Source: Symsagittifera roscoffensis
Lineage: Eukaryota > Xenacoelomorpha > Acoela > Convolutidae
Assembly (NCBI RefSeq): GCF_963678635.1
Contig: NC_087071.1
Location: 930,001 to 994,000, forward strand
Direction of reading: 5' to 3'
DNA length: 64,000 nt
A program made the translations under genes and the position numbers. This document shows positions 23,101-36,126 of the stretch, piece by piece. Positions within the stretch are counted from its first letter, which is position 1. Each line of letters opens with the position of its first letter. The notes under the pieces were generated by a model, which did no database searches, was not told the origin of the DNA, and saw nothing but the letters and a program-made list of their open reading frames with translations.

Positions 23101-26100
23101 AACAGGTCCCAGAGAATGTTCCCAGAGAAAATTAAGAGCAAGATTACCCTCACAGTCGCATTCAACTTTTTTGCAGAAGAAAGATGATGTGTATACCGCT
23201 ACCAATGTTTCTTCAGTATTGAGATAGAGATTCCTTTAACCCAAAAACAGGTACCAGAGAATGTTCCCAGAGAAAAATAAGAGCAAGATTACCCTCACAG
23301 TCGCATTCAACTTGATTGCAGAAGAAAGATGATGTGTATACCGCTACCAATTTTTCTTCAGTATTGAGATAGAGGTTGATTTTACCCAAAAACTGGTCCC
23401 AGAGAATGTTCCCAGAGAAAATTAAGAGCAAGATTACCCTCACAGTCGCATTCAACTTGATTGCAGAAGAAAGATGATGTGTATACCGCTACCAATGTTT
23501 CTTCAGTATTGAGATAGAGATTGATTTAACCCAAAAACTAGTCCCAGAGAATGTTCCCAGAGAAAATTAAGAGCAAGAATACTCTCACAGTCGCATTCAA
23601 CTTAATTGCAGAAGAAAGATGATGTGTATACTGCTACCAATTTTTCTTCAGTATTGAGATAGAGTTTGATTTAACCCAAAAACTGGTCCCAGAGAATGTT
23701 CCAAGAGAAAATTAAGAGCAAGATTACCCCCACAGTCGCATTCAACTTGATTGCAGAAGAAAGATGATGTGTATACAGCTACCAATTTTTCTTCAGTATT
23801 GAGATAGAGATTGATTTAACCAAAAAACTGGTCCCAGAGAATGTTCCAAGAGAAAATTAAGAGCAAGAATACTCTCACAGTCGCATTCAACTTAATTGCA
23901 GAAGAAAGATGATGTGTATACTGCTACCAATTTTTCTTCAGTATTGAGATAGAGATTGATTTAACCCAAAAACTGGTCCCAGAGAAGGTTCCCAGAGAAA
24001 ATTAAGAGCAAGATTACCCTCACAGTCGCATTCAACTTGATTGCAGAAGAAAGATGATGTGTATACCGCTACCAAGGTTTCTTCAGTATTGAGATAGAGA
24101 TTGATTTAACCCAAAAACTGGTCCCAGAGAATGTTCCCAGAGAAAATTAAGAGCAAGATTACCCTCACAGTCGCATTCAACTTGATTGCAGAAGAGAGAT
24201 GATGTGTATACCGCTACCAATGTTTCTTCAGTATTGAGATAGAGATTGATTTAACCCAAAAACTGGTCCCAGAGAATGTTCCCAGAGAAAAGTAAGAGCA
24301 AGATTACCCTCACAGTCGCATTCAACTTGATTGCAGAAGAAAGATGATGTGTATACCGCTACCAATTTGTCTTCAGTATTGAGATAGAAGTTGATTTAAC
24401 CCAAAAACAGGTCCCAGAGAATGTTCCCAGAGAAAATTAAGAGCAAGATTACCCTCACAGTCGCATTCAACTTTTTTGCAGGAGAAAGATGATGTGTATA
24501 CCGCTACCAATGTTTCTTCAGTATTGAGATAGAGATTCATTTAACCCAAAAACTGGTCCCAGAGAATGTTCCCAGAGAAAAATAAGAGCAAGATTACCCT
24601 CACAGTCGCATTCAACTTGATTGCAGAAGAAAGATGATGTGTATACCGCTACCAATTTTTCTTCAGTATTGAGATAGAGGTTGATTTTACCCAAAAACTG
24701 GTCCCAGAGAATGTTCCCAGAGAAAATTAAGAGCAAGATTACCCTCACAGTCGCATTCAACTTGATTGCAGAAGAAAGATGATGTGTATACCGCTACCAA
24801 TGTTTCTTCAGTATTGAGATAGAGATTGATTTAACCCAAAAACTAGTCCCAGAGAATGTTCCCAGAGAAAATTAAGAGCAAGAATACTCTCACAGTCGCA
24901 TTCAACTTAATTGCAGAAGAAAGATGATGTGTATACTGCTACCAATTTTTCTTCAGTATTGAGATAGAGTTTGATTTAACCCAAAAACTGGTCCCAGAGA
25001 ATGTTCCCAGAGAAAATTAAGAGCAAGATTACCCCCACAGTCGCATTCAACTTGATTGCAGAAGAAAGATGATGTGTATACAGCTACCAATTTTTCTTCA
25101 GTATTGAGATAGAGATTGATTTAACCAAAAAACTGGTCCCAGAGAATGTTCCAAGAGAAAATTAAGAGCAAGAATACTCTCACAGTCGCATTCAACTTAA
25201 TTGCAGAAGAAAGATGATGCGTATACTGCTACCAATTTTTCTTCAGTATTGAGATAGAGTTTGATTTAACCCAAAAACTGGTCCAAGAGAATGTTTCCAG
25301 AGAAAATTAAGAGCAAGATTACCCCCACAGTCGCATTCAACTTGATTGCAGAAGAAAGATGATGTGTATACAGCTACCAATTTTTCTTCTGTATTGAGAT
25401 AGAGGTTGATTTAACCCAAAAACTGGTGCCAGAGAAAGTTCCCAGAGAAAATTAAGAGCAAGATTGCCCTCACAGTCGCATTCAACTTGATTGCAGAAGA
25501 CAGATGATGTGTATATCGCTACCAATTTTTCTTCAGTATTGAGATAGAGATTGATTTAACCAAAAAACTGGTCCCAGAGAATGTTCCAAGAGAAAATTAA
25601 GAGCAAGATTACCCTCACAGTCGCATTCAACTTGATTGCAGAAGAAAGATGATGTGTATACCGCTACCAATATTTCTTCAGTATTGAGATAGAGATTGAT
25701 TTAACCCAAAAACTGGTCCCAGAGAATGTTCCCAGAGAATATTAAGAGCAAGAATACCCTCACAGTCGCATTCAACTTAATTGTAGAAGAAAGATGATGT
25801 GTATACCGCAACCAATTTTTCTTTAGTATTGAGATAGAGATTGATTTAACCCAAAAACTGGTCCCAGAGAATGTTCCCAGAGAAAATTAGGAGCAAGATT
25901 ACCCTCACAGTCGCATTCAACTTGATTGCAGAAGAAAGATGATGTATATACCGCTACCAATGTTTCTTCAGTATTGAGATAGAGATTGATTTAACCCAAA
26001 AACTGGTCCCAGAGAATGTTCCCAGAGAAATTTAAGAGCAAGATTACCCTCACAGTCGCATTCAACTTGATTGCAGAAGAAAGATGATGTGTATACCGCT

Positions 26101-29100
26101 ACCAATGTTTCTTCAGTATTGAGATAGAGATTGATTTAACCCAAAAACTGGTCCCAGAGAATGTTCCCAGAGAAAATTAAGAGCAAGATTACCCTCACAG
26201 TAGCTTTCAACTTGATTGCAGAAGAAAGATGATGTGTATACCGCTACCAATGTTTCTTCAGTATTGAGATAGAGATTGATTTAACCCAAAAACTGGTCCC
26301 AGAGAATGTTCCCAGAGAAAATTAAGAGCAAGAATACCCTCACAGTCGCATTCAACTTAATTGCAGAAGAAAGATGATGTGTATACCGCTACCAATTTTT
26401 CTTTAGTATTGAGATAGAGATTGATTTAAACCAAAAACTGGTCCCAGAGAATGTTCCCAGAGAAAATTAAGAGCAATATTACCCTCACAGTCGCATTCAA
26501 CTGATTGCAGAAGAAAGATGATGTCTATACCGCTACCAATGTTTCTTCAGTATTGAGATAGAGATTGATTTAACCCAAAAACTGGTCCCAGAGAATGTTC
26601 CCAGAGAAAATTAGGAGCAAGATTACCCTCAGAGTCGCATTCAACTTGATTGCAGAAGAAAGATGATGTATATACCGCTACCTATGTTTCTTCAGTATTG
26701 AGATAGAGATTGATTTAACCCAAAAATTGGTCCCAGAGAATGTTCGCAGAGAAAGTCAAAAGCAAGATTACCCTCAGAGTCGCATTCAACTTGATTGCAG
26801 AAGAAAGATGATGTATATACCGCTACCTATGTTTCTTCAGTATTGAGATAGAGATTGACTTAACCCAAAAACTGGTCCCAGAGAATGTTCGCAGAGAAAA
26901 TTAAGAGCAAGATTACCCTCACAGTCGCATTCAACTTGATTGCAGAAGAAAGAAGATGTGTATACGGCTACCAATTTTTCTTCAGTATTGAGATGGAGAT
27001 TGATTTAACCCAAAAACTGGTCCCAGAGAATGTTCCCAGAGAAAATTAAGAGCAAGATTACCCTCACAGTCGCATTCAACTTGATTGCAGAAGAAAGATG
27101 ATGTATATACCGCTACCTATGTTTCTTCAGTATTGAGATCGAGATTGATTTAACCCAAAAACTGGTCCCAGAGAATGTTCCCAGAGAAAATTAAGAGCAA
27201 AATTACCCTCACAGTCGCATTCAACTTAATTGCAGAAGAAAGATGATGTGTATACCGCTACCAATTTTTCTTTAGTATTGAGATAGAGATTGATTTAACC
27301 CAAAAACTGGTCCCAGAGAATGTTCCCAGAGAAAATTAAGAGCAATATTACCCTCACAGTCGCATTCAACTGATTGCAGAAGAAAGATGATGTCTATACC
27401 GCTATCAATGTTTCTTTAGTATTGAGATAGAGATTGATTTAACCCAAAAACTGGTCCCAGAGAATGTTCCCAGAGAAAATTAAGAGCAATATTACCCTCA
27501 CAGTCGCATTCAACTGATTGCAGAAGAAAGATGATGTCTATACCGCTACCAATGTTTCTTCAGTATTGAGATAGAGATTGATTTAACCCAAAAACTGGTC
27601 CCAGAGAATGTTCCCAGAGAAAATTAGGAGCAAGATTACCCTCACAGTCTCATTCAACTTGATTGCAGAAGAAAGATGATGTATATACCGCTACCTATGT
27701 TTCTTCAGTATTGAGATAGAGATTGACTTAACCCAAAAACTGGTGTCAGAGAATGTTCGCAGAGAAAATTAAGAGCAAGATTACCCTCACAGTCGCATTC
27801 AACTTGATTGCAGAAGAAAGAAGATGTGTATACGGCTACCAATTTTTCTTCAGTATTGAGATGGAGATTGATTTAACCCAAAAACTGGTCCCAGAGAATG
27901 TTCCCAGAGAAAATTAAGAGCAAGATTACCCTCACAGTCGCATTCAACTTGATTGCAGAAGAAAGATGATGTATATACCGCTACCTATGTTTCTTCAGTA
28001 TTGAGATCGAGCTTGATTTAACCCAAAAACTGGTCCCAGAGAATGTTCCCAGAGAAAATTAAGAGCAAGATTACCCTCACAGTCGCATTCAACTTAATTG
28101 CAGAAGAAAGATGATGTGTATACCGCTACCAATTTTTCTTTAGTATTGAGATAGAGATTGATTTAACCCAAAAACTGGTCCCAGAGAATGTTCCCAGAAA
28201 AAATTAAGAGCAATATTACCCTCACAGTCGCATTCAACTGATTGCAGAAGAAAGATGATGTCTATACCGCTATCAATGTTTCTTTAGTATTGAGATAGAG
28301 ATTGATTTAACCCAAAAACTGGTCCCAGAGAATGTTCCCAGAGAAAATTAGGAGCAAGATTACCCTCAAAGTCTCATTCAACTTGATTGCAGAAGAAAGA
28401 TGATGTATATACCGCTACCTATGTTTCTTCAATATTGAGATAGAGATTGATTTAACCCAAAAACTGGTCCCAGAGAATGTTCGCAGAGAAAATTAAGAGC
28501 AAGATTACCCTCACAGTCGCATTCAACTTGATTGCAGAAGAAAGATGATGTATATACCGCTACCTATGTTTCTTCAGTATTGAGATCGAGCTTGATTTAA
28601 CCCAAAAACTGGTCCCAGAGAATGTTCCCAGAGAAAATTAAGAGCAAGATTACCCTCACAGTCGCATTCAACTTAATTGCAGAAGAAAGATGATGTGTAT
28701 ACCGCTACCAATTTTTCTTTAGTATTGAGATAGAGATTGATTTAACCCAAAAACTGGTCCCAGAGAATGTTCCCAGAAAAAATTAAGAGCAATATTACCC
28801 TCACAGTCGCATTCAACTGATTGCAGAAGAAAGATGATGTCTATACCGCTATCAATGTTTCTTTAGTATTGAGATAGAGATTGATTTAACCCAAAAACTG
28901 GTCCCAGAGAATGTTCCCAGAGAAAATTAGGAGCAAGATTACCCTCAAAGTCTCATTCAACTTGATTGCAGAAGAAAGATGATGTATATACCGCTACCTA
29001 TGTTTCTTCAATATTGAGATAGAGATTGATTTAACCCAAAAACTGGTCCCAGAGAATGTTCGCAGAGAAAATTAAGAGCAAGATTACCCTCACAGTCGCA

Positions 29101-32100
29101 TTCAACTTGATTGCAGAAGAAAGAAGATGTGTATACCGCTACCAATTTTTCTTCAGTATTGAGATGGAGATTGATTTAACCCAAAAACTGGTCCCAGAGA
29201 ATGTTCCCAGAGAAAATTAAGAGCAAGATTACCCTCACAGTCGCATTCAACTTGATTGCAGAAGAAAGATGATGTATATACCGCTACCTATGTTTCTTCA
29301 GTATTGAGATCGAGCTTGATTTAACCCAAAAACTGGTCCCAGAGAATGTTCCCAGAGAAAATTAAGAGCAAGATTACCCTCACAGTCGCATTCAACTTAA
29401 TTGCAGAAGAAAGATGATGTGTATACCGCTACCAATTTTTCTTTAGTATTGAGATAGAGATTGATTTAACCCAAAAACTGGTCCCAGAGAATGTTCCCAG
29501 AGAAAATTAAGAGCAATATTACCCTCACAGTCGCATTCAACTGATTGCAGAAGAAAGATGATGTCTATACCGCTATCAATGTTTCTTTAGTATTGAGATA
29601 GAGATTGATTTAACCCAAAAACTGGTCCCAGAGAATGTTCCCAGAGAAAATTAGGAGCAAGATTACCCTCAAAGTCTCATTCAACTTGATTGCAGAAGAA
29701 AGATGATGTATATACCGCTACCTATGTTTCTTCAATATTGAGATAGAGATTGATTTAACCCAAAAACTGGTCCCAGAGAATGTTCGCAGAGAAAATTAAG
29801 AGCAAGATTACCCTCACAGTCGCATTCAACTTGATTGCAGAAGAAAGAAGATGTGTATACCGCTACCAATTTTTCTTCAGTATTGAGATGGAGATTGATT
29901 TAACCCAAAAACTGGTCCCAGAGAATGTTCCCAGAGAAAACTAAGAGCAAGATTACCCTCACAGTCGCACTCAACTTGATTGCAGAAGAAAGATGATGTA
30001 TATACCGCTACCTATGTTTCTTCAGTATTGAGATCGAGATTGATTTAACCCAAAAACTGGTCCCAGAGAATGTTCCCAGAGAAAATTAAGAGCAAGATTA
30101 CCCTCACAGTCGCATTCAACTTAATTGCAGAAGAAAGATGATGTGTATACCGCTACCAATTTTTCTTTAGTATTGAGATAGAGATTGATTTAACCCAAAA
30201 ACTAGTCCCAGAGAATGTTCCCAGAGAAAATTAAGAGCAATATTACACTCACAGTCGCATTCAACTTGATTGCAGAAGAAAGATGATGTGTATACCGCTA
30301 CCAATGTTTCTTCAGTATTGAGATAGAGATTGATTTAACCCAAAAACTGGTCCCAGAGAATGTTCCCAGAGAAAAATAAGAGCAAGATTACCCTCAGAGT
30401 CGCATTCAACTTGATTGCAGAAGAAAGATGATGTATATACCGCTACCTATGTTTCTTCAGTATTGAGATAGAGATTGATTTAACCCAAAAATTGGTCCCA
30501 GAGAATGTTCGCAGAGAAAGTCAAAAGCAAGATTACCCTCACAGTCGCATTCAACTTGATTGCAGAAAAAGAAGATGTGTATACCGCTACCAATGTTTCT
30601 TCAGTATTGAGATAGAGATTGATTTAACCCAAAAACTGGTCCCGGAGAAAGTTCCCAGAGAAAATTAGGAGCAAGAATACCCTCACAGTCGCATTCAATT
30701 TGATTGCTGAAGAAAGATGATGTGTATACCGCTACCAATGTTTCTTCAGTATTGAGATAGAGATTGATACAACCCAAAACTGGTCCCAGAGAATGTTCCC
30801 AGAGAAAACTAAGAGCAAGATTAACCTCAGAGTCGCATTCAACTTGTTTGCACAAGAAAGATGATGTGTATACCGCTACCAATGTTTCTTCAGTATTGAG
30901 ATAGAGATTGATTTAACCCAAAAACTGGTCCCAGAGAATGTTCCCGGAGAAAATTAAGAGCAAGATTACCCTCACAGTCGCATTCAACTTGATTGCTGAA
31001 GAAAGATGATGTGAATACCGATACCAATGATTCTTCAGTCTTGAGATAGAGATTGATTTAACCCAAAAACTGGTCCCAGAGAATGTTCCCAGAGAAAATT
31101 AAGAGCAAGATTACCCTCACAGTCGCATTCAACTTGGTTGCAGAAGAAAGATGATGTGTATACCGCTACCAATGTTTCTTCAGTATTGAGATCGAGATTG
31201 ATTTAACCCAAAAACTGGTCCAAGAGAATGTTCCCAGAGAAAATTAAGAGCAAGATTACCCTCACAGTCGCATTCAACTTGATTGTAGAAGAAAGATGAT
31301 GTGTATACCGCTACCAATGTTTCTTCAGTATTGAGATAGAGATTGATTGAACCCAAACACTGGTCCCAGAGAATGTTCCCAGAGAAAATTAAGAGCAAGA
31401 TTGCCCTCACAGTCGCATTCAACTTGATTGCAGAAAAAAGATGATGTGTATACCGCTACCAATGTTTCTTCAGTATTGAGATAGAGATTGATTTAACCCA
31501 AAAACTGGTCCCAGAGAAAGTTCCAGGAGAAAATTAGGAGCAAGATTACCCTCAGAGTCGCATTCAACTTGATTGCAGAAGAAAGATGATGAGTATACCG
31601 CTACCAATGTTTCTTCAGTATTGAGATAGAGATTGATTTAACCCAAAAACTGGTCTCAGAGAATAGTCCCAGAGAAAATTAAGAGCAAGATTACCCTCAC
31701 AGTCGCATTCAACTTGATTGCAGAAGAAAGATGATGTGTATACCGCTACCAATGTTTCTTCTGTATTGAGATAGAGATTGATTTAACCCAAAAACTGGTC
31801 CCAGAGAATGTTCCCAGAGAAAATTAAGAGCAAGATTACCCTCACAGTCGCATTCAACTTGATTGCAGAAGAAGAATGATGTGTATACCGCCACCAATGT
31901 TTCTTCAGTATTGAGATAGAGGTTGATTTAACCCAAAAATTGGTCCAAGAGAATGTTCCTAGAGAAAATTAAGAGCATGTTTACCCTCACAGTCGCATAC
32001 AACTTGATTGCAGAAGAAAGACGATGCGTATACCGCTACCAATGTTTCTACAGTATTGAGATAGAGATTGATTTAACCCAAAAACTGGTCCAAGAGAATG

Positions 32101-33777
32101 TTCCCAGAGGAAATTAAGAGCAAGATTACCCTCACAGTCGCAATCAACTTGATTGAAGAAGAAAGATGATGTGTATACCGCTACCAATGCTTCTTCAGTA
32201 TTGATATAGCGATTGATTTAACCCAAAAACTGGTCCCAGAGTATGTTCCCAGAGAAAATTAAGAGCAAGATTACCCTCACAGTCGCATTAAACTTGATTG
32301 CAGAAGAAAGATTATGTGTATACCGCTACCAATGTTTCTTCAGTATTGAAATAGAGATTGATTTAACCCAAAATCTGGTCCCAGAGAATGTTCCCAGAGA
32401 AAATTAAGAGCAAGATTAACCTCACAGTCGCATTCAACTTGATTGCAGAAGAAAGATGATGTGTATACCGCTACCAATGTTTCTTCAGTATTGTCATAGA
32501 GATTGATTTAACCCAAAAACTGGTCCCAGAGAATGTTCCCAGAGAAAATTAAGAGCAGGATTACCCTCACAGTCGCATTCCATTTGATTGCAGAAGAAAG
32601 ATGATGTGTATACCGCTAACAATGTTTCTTCAGTATTGAGATAGAGATTGATTTAACCCAAAAACTGGTCCCAGAGAATGTTCCCAGAGCAAATGAAGAG
32701 CAAGATTACCCTCACAGTCGCATTCAACTTGATTGCAGAAGAAAGATTACGTGTATACCGCTACCAATGTTTCTTCAGTATTGAGATAGAGATTGATTTA
32801 ACCCAAAAACTGGTCCCAGAGAATGTTCCCAGAGAAAATTAAGAGCAAGATTACCCTCACAGTCGCATTCAACTTGATTGCAGAAGAAAGATGATGCTTA
32901 TACCGCTACCAATGTTTCTTCACTATTGAGATAGAGATTGATTTAACCCAAAAACTGGTCCCAGAGAATGTTGCCAGAGAAAATTAAGAGCAAACCAGTG
33001 GCCATCACGCTTCACTGCTGGCCCATTCAACTTGATTGCAGAAGAAAGATGATGTGTATACCGCTACCAATGTTTCTTCAGTATTTGTATAGAGATTGAT
33101 TTAACCCAAAAACTGGTCCCAGAGAATGTTCCCAGAGAAAATTAAGAGCAAGATTACCCTCACAGTCACATTCAACTTGATTGCAGAAGAAAGATGATGT
33201 GTATACCGCTCCCAATGTTTCTTCAGTATTGAGATAGAGATTGATTTAACCCAAAAACTGGTCCCAGAGAATGTTCCCAGAGAAAATTAAGAGCAAGATT
33301 ACCCTCACAGTCGCATTCAACTTGATTGCAGAAGAAAGATGATGTGTATACCGCAACCAATGTTTCTTCAGTATTGAGATAGAGATTGATTTAACCCAAA
33401 AACTGGTCCCAGAGAATGTTCCCAGAGAAAATTAAGAGCAAACCAGTGGCCATCACGCTTCACTGCTGGCCCATTCAACTTGATTGCAGAAGAAAGATGA
33501 TGTGTATACCGCTACCAATGTTTCTTCAGTATTGAGATAGAGATTGATTTAACCCAAAAACTGGTCCCAGAGATTGTTTCCAGAGAAATTTAAGAGCAAG
33601 ATTACCCTCACAGTCGCATTCAACTTGATTGCAGAAGAAAGATGATGTGTATAACGCTACAAGTTTTTCTTCAGTATTGAAATAGAGATTGATTTAACCC
33701 AAAAACTGGTCCCAGAGAATGTTCCCAGAGAAAATTAAGAGCGAACCAGTGGCCATCACGCTTCACTGCTGGCCCAT
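14141..33777. repeat. 145-bp satellite array (~135 monomers)
   Basis: Head-to-tail array with a 145-bp monomer marked by GAGCAAGATTACCCTCACAG, AACTTGATTGCAGAAGAAAG, TGTGTATACCGCTACCAAT, AGAGATTGATTTAACCCAAA and CTGGTCCCAGAGAATG. CCCAGAGAA occurs twice per monomer, 4 bp apart. The array starts with one or two diverged monomers at ~14141. Monomers at ~14.9-20.0 kb are very uniform and carry TTTTTGTTCAG. Those from ~20 kb on are more varied (TGTTTCTTCAG, TTTTTCTTCAG). 26.4-30.2 kb has 2-bp-deleted monomers in higher-order groups. The right end has an exchanged segment. The 145-bp period is not a multiple of three, so the 60-90 codon minus-strand frames cannot persist through the array and are not genes. 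Confidence 0.98.
32994..33777. repeat. Variant monomers at right edge of 145-bp array
   Basis: In three monomers the usual AAGATTACCCTCACAGTCGC segment is replaced by an unrelated ~33-bp sequence, ACCAGTGGCCATCACGCTTC followed by ACTGCTGGCCCAT (32994-33026, 33442-33474, 33745-33777). The flanking monomer sequence is normal for the first two. The third runs directly into non-satellite DNA. CCAGTG and CACTG/CTGG give the segment weak hairpin character. The variant is not seen elsewhere in the array. Confidence 0.9.
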
Positions 33778-34381
33778 CTGACAGCAGAAGCTTCTAATAA
33801 TTTTTTTTCATTAAACATGGCCGATGTCAAACGAGCTAAAATGTGGTCAATTTCAACGAAAAACTTCGAAAAAAAACAATCAAAAATCAATCCGACAAGA
33901 AGTCATCTCCGAAAAAAGACGATAAATTACCCTGAGTTTGTTCTTTTCTCAGAAAACACAATTAGAACTACAACCACTGTGATGTGGCCAGCTAAAACGC
34001 AACGGAAAAGAGTAAGACATATCACAATTCACTTAAAGCACCTGACTAACTACTTAAGAAAGCATTCGACCACCTATGATCACCCGCAGGAGAATATCGA
34101 GCAATTTGCGACGTGGTTTTGATAATTTCTTACTAATAACTCTTTTAACTAAAAAGCTAAATCAAGCAAAACTTCGAGTTCAAAAAATGAGGGTGATATT
34201 ATTTTGGAATGACGTTGTTTCTAAGACGATTTAGTGAACCAACCCTGGACAGACACCATTGAAGGTCTGATGGCCAAGGATAGCTTTCAGGTAATCGATA
34301 TTTATCTCTTCTGCCACACATGGTATGTATTAATTCAGAAAATGGAACTAAAAGGAAGCTGATCATTTACCAAGGTGTTTT
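33778..34381. other. Post-satellite spacer, one doubtful small frame
   Basis: Contains a 101-codon plus-strand frame at 33817-34122 that is rich in K, R and T. I recognise no family or motif in it. It sits just upstream of a decayed BEL/Pao integrase and might be unrecognised pol sequence. I do not call it a gene. Confidence 0.3.
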
Positions 34382-35185
34382 GCAGTAGTTTTCGTTCACT
34401 TTTTTACAAAAGCAGCCATTATGAATTTTTCAAAAACCTAGGACACTGAAGAATGCAAGAATGCGATTAGAAAATTCAGTGCTCGACGAGGATATCCCAA
34501 GCATATCTTCTCCGATAAAGGAAAAAAATTTTATCGGATCTTTTCTTGAGCTAATTCAAGTGAAGAGACTAATACAAATCAAGCACAAGATAGGCAGGCT
34601 ACTGATCATGCTCGAGGCTTATTTATATATCTGAGGAGCTCAAAAATTCTTTCTCTCTGGGCAGTTGTTGTTAAGTCAAAGAAATTGATGCAAAGGAACA
34701 TAATAATCAATGGACCAAAAATTAATCTCGCGGATATGCACTCAGTGTTTTGTAAGTTGAAAGGTACACTTAACTCAATACCGAATACAACAATTTTGGA
34801 CGATGCTAAAAACAATCTGCCGCTCACTCCACTCTAACTGCAACTGTATCAAGTCAAATCAGATGCCACTTGTAGCTGAGCATACCATTTCTATTTTCAA
34901 TGAACAAGAAAAGATTAAAGTAAAACAGTTAAAAAACTTGAACAAACTAATCAAGTAATCTGTAAACAAAAATTTTTTTAGTATCTAACCGCTATGCAAC
35001 AAAACAATTACTACTCTATAGAAAAAAACTAGAAAAAAAGAGATCTAGTTTTCAATACCGATGATGATAACCTGCCTCTATTATTGCCACTGCAAAATTG
35101 GAAAATTGAGAGCCGGAAACAACAAATTAGTAAAGGTAGCCCATGATCATTCGATTGGGAAATTTTTTGCAAAAACAGTAATGCG
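34382..35185 (+). pseudogene. BEL/Pao integrase remnant (plus strand)
   Basis: Decayed integrase, normally the nuclear enzyme that inserts the cDNA. From 34382 one frame reads AVVFVHFFTKAAIMNFSKT, then a stop, then the BEL/Pao-type stretch KFSARRGYPKHIFSDKGKKF. The latter corresponds to the core segment holding the second catalytic Asp (SDK here, usually SDN). After a frameshift the reading continues with LELIQVKRLIQIKHK. Further right come NNLPLTP and YLTAMQQNNYYSIEKN, a stop, and RDLVFNTDDDNLP...NWKIESRK. These match the order of the integrase tail (LTP motif, Y-L-x2-L/M-Q-Q, then the G/R-D-L-V module). Several stops and at least one frameshift make it a pseudogene. The first catalytic Asp region and RT are not visible upstream. 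Confidence 0.8.
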
Positions 35186-35197
35186 ATTGCAAAAAAA

Positions 35198-35999
35198 TGA
35201 TTATTAAAACTATAAAAGAAAAAACAGTTTTTTTTCTGGTTAATCGAAAATCATCAGGAGGGGTCAAGGATAACAAAAAATGCAAGGCTTTCTGCTTCCC
35301 CTTAATCTATTCTTTTCATTTACTTGCGTCTTTTTTTATAAATGAAACATTTTTGTTCAATTTTGGTTTGCAGCCAACGCGAATTATTCACTTGTGTAAT
35401 TTTTTAAAGGAAAAGTACTCGTTTTACCAACATAATTTCTGCTATGCAGTATTTTAAGTTGGGTTTTTTTTGGTCTTCTACAATAAGTGATATTTTTGTG
35501 CGTTATTCTGCAGGACTAACGAAAAAAATTAAGAAACGGCGATTTGTCATTTAATTTAAAATCTGCGCAATTAAAAAGGAGTTAGAAGAATATCTTCGAA
35601 AGTTTTGTAAATAAAAACGCCAGCTACCCAGGCAGCATACAAAACCTGCAATGCGAGAAATTTAAACTGATTGAAAAATTAGATGCACTGAGCGTCTCGT
35701 TACATGTACTCAAACTCTTACATGTCTTTTTGCTCGCTAATATCCACAAATTGAAGGTAGAATTATCAGTTTTTCAAATAACTGAAAAAAAACGAGCATT
35801 TACTTGGCAAAATAACTCAGCAACCCATAAAGTTTTGGTATTCATTTGTACGTCGGGTAAATCTCAAAGCAAGCTATCAAAGGACCAATATGTTTTTTTT
35901 TACGGCAAGTTTTTATCAATGCTGAACTAAATTAGAGTGAAAAACAGTTGAAACGGTCGAATGGCAAGTCCCTTATGATTACAAGTATAATGGGCGAAG
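35198..35999. other. AT-rich spacer, no gene seen
   Basis: Two short plus-strand frames (86 and 66 codons) are lysine/phenylalanine-rich products of AT-rich DNA without motifs. The region may include the unrecognised 3' end or LTR of the integrase remnant to its left. Confidence 0.35.
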
Positions 36000-36002
36000 T
36001 GT

Positions 36003-36085
36003 GGGGGGACTCGAACCTGCGCCGGACGGCCTGATTACTTTGGCCCTACCTTAACTTGAACCGCTCAGCCATTAGATCTTATGTG
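36003..36085 (-). other. tRNA-like sequence (degenerate tRNA or SINE head)
   Basis: On the minus strand TGGCTGAGCGGTTCAAG (36055-36071) matches a class II (Leu/Ser-type) tRNA D-arm/A-box. GGTTCGAGTCC (36007-36017) is a full B-box/T-loop. Between them lie a GGCC...GGCC stem candidate and CCGTCCGG, resembling a variable arm. The T stem pairs poorly and no acceptor stem closes, so a functional tRNA is unlikely. A tRNA-derived SINE head or a decayed tRNA fits better. It lies just beyond the integrase tail of the minus-strand BEL/Pao remnant. Confidence 0.5.
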
Positions 36086-36126
36086 CTGCTACTTTTGTTC
36101 ATTTTTGTCCTTGCATACAATTGCTT

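Noticed and set aside
20552-32187. Many similar 62-93 codon minus-strand frames in the 145-bp satellite, resembling a secreted-protein family
   Set aside because: They are chance frames of the monomer. The period of 145 is not divisible by three, so frames cannot continue beyond about three monomers, and they appear only where substitutions remove stops.
1-33777. CRISPR array interpretation of the regular repeats
   Set aside because: Whole monomers of 89 and 145 bp repeat with no unique spacers, and the context is animal retroelement and satellite DNA with no cas genes.
33817-34122. 101-codon frame just right of the 145-bp satellite as a host gene
   Set aside because: No recognisable domain, compositional bias from AT-rich DNA, and no splice or promoter context.
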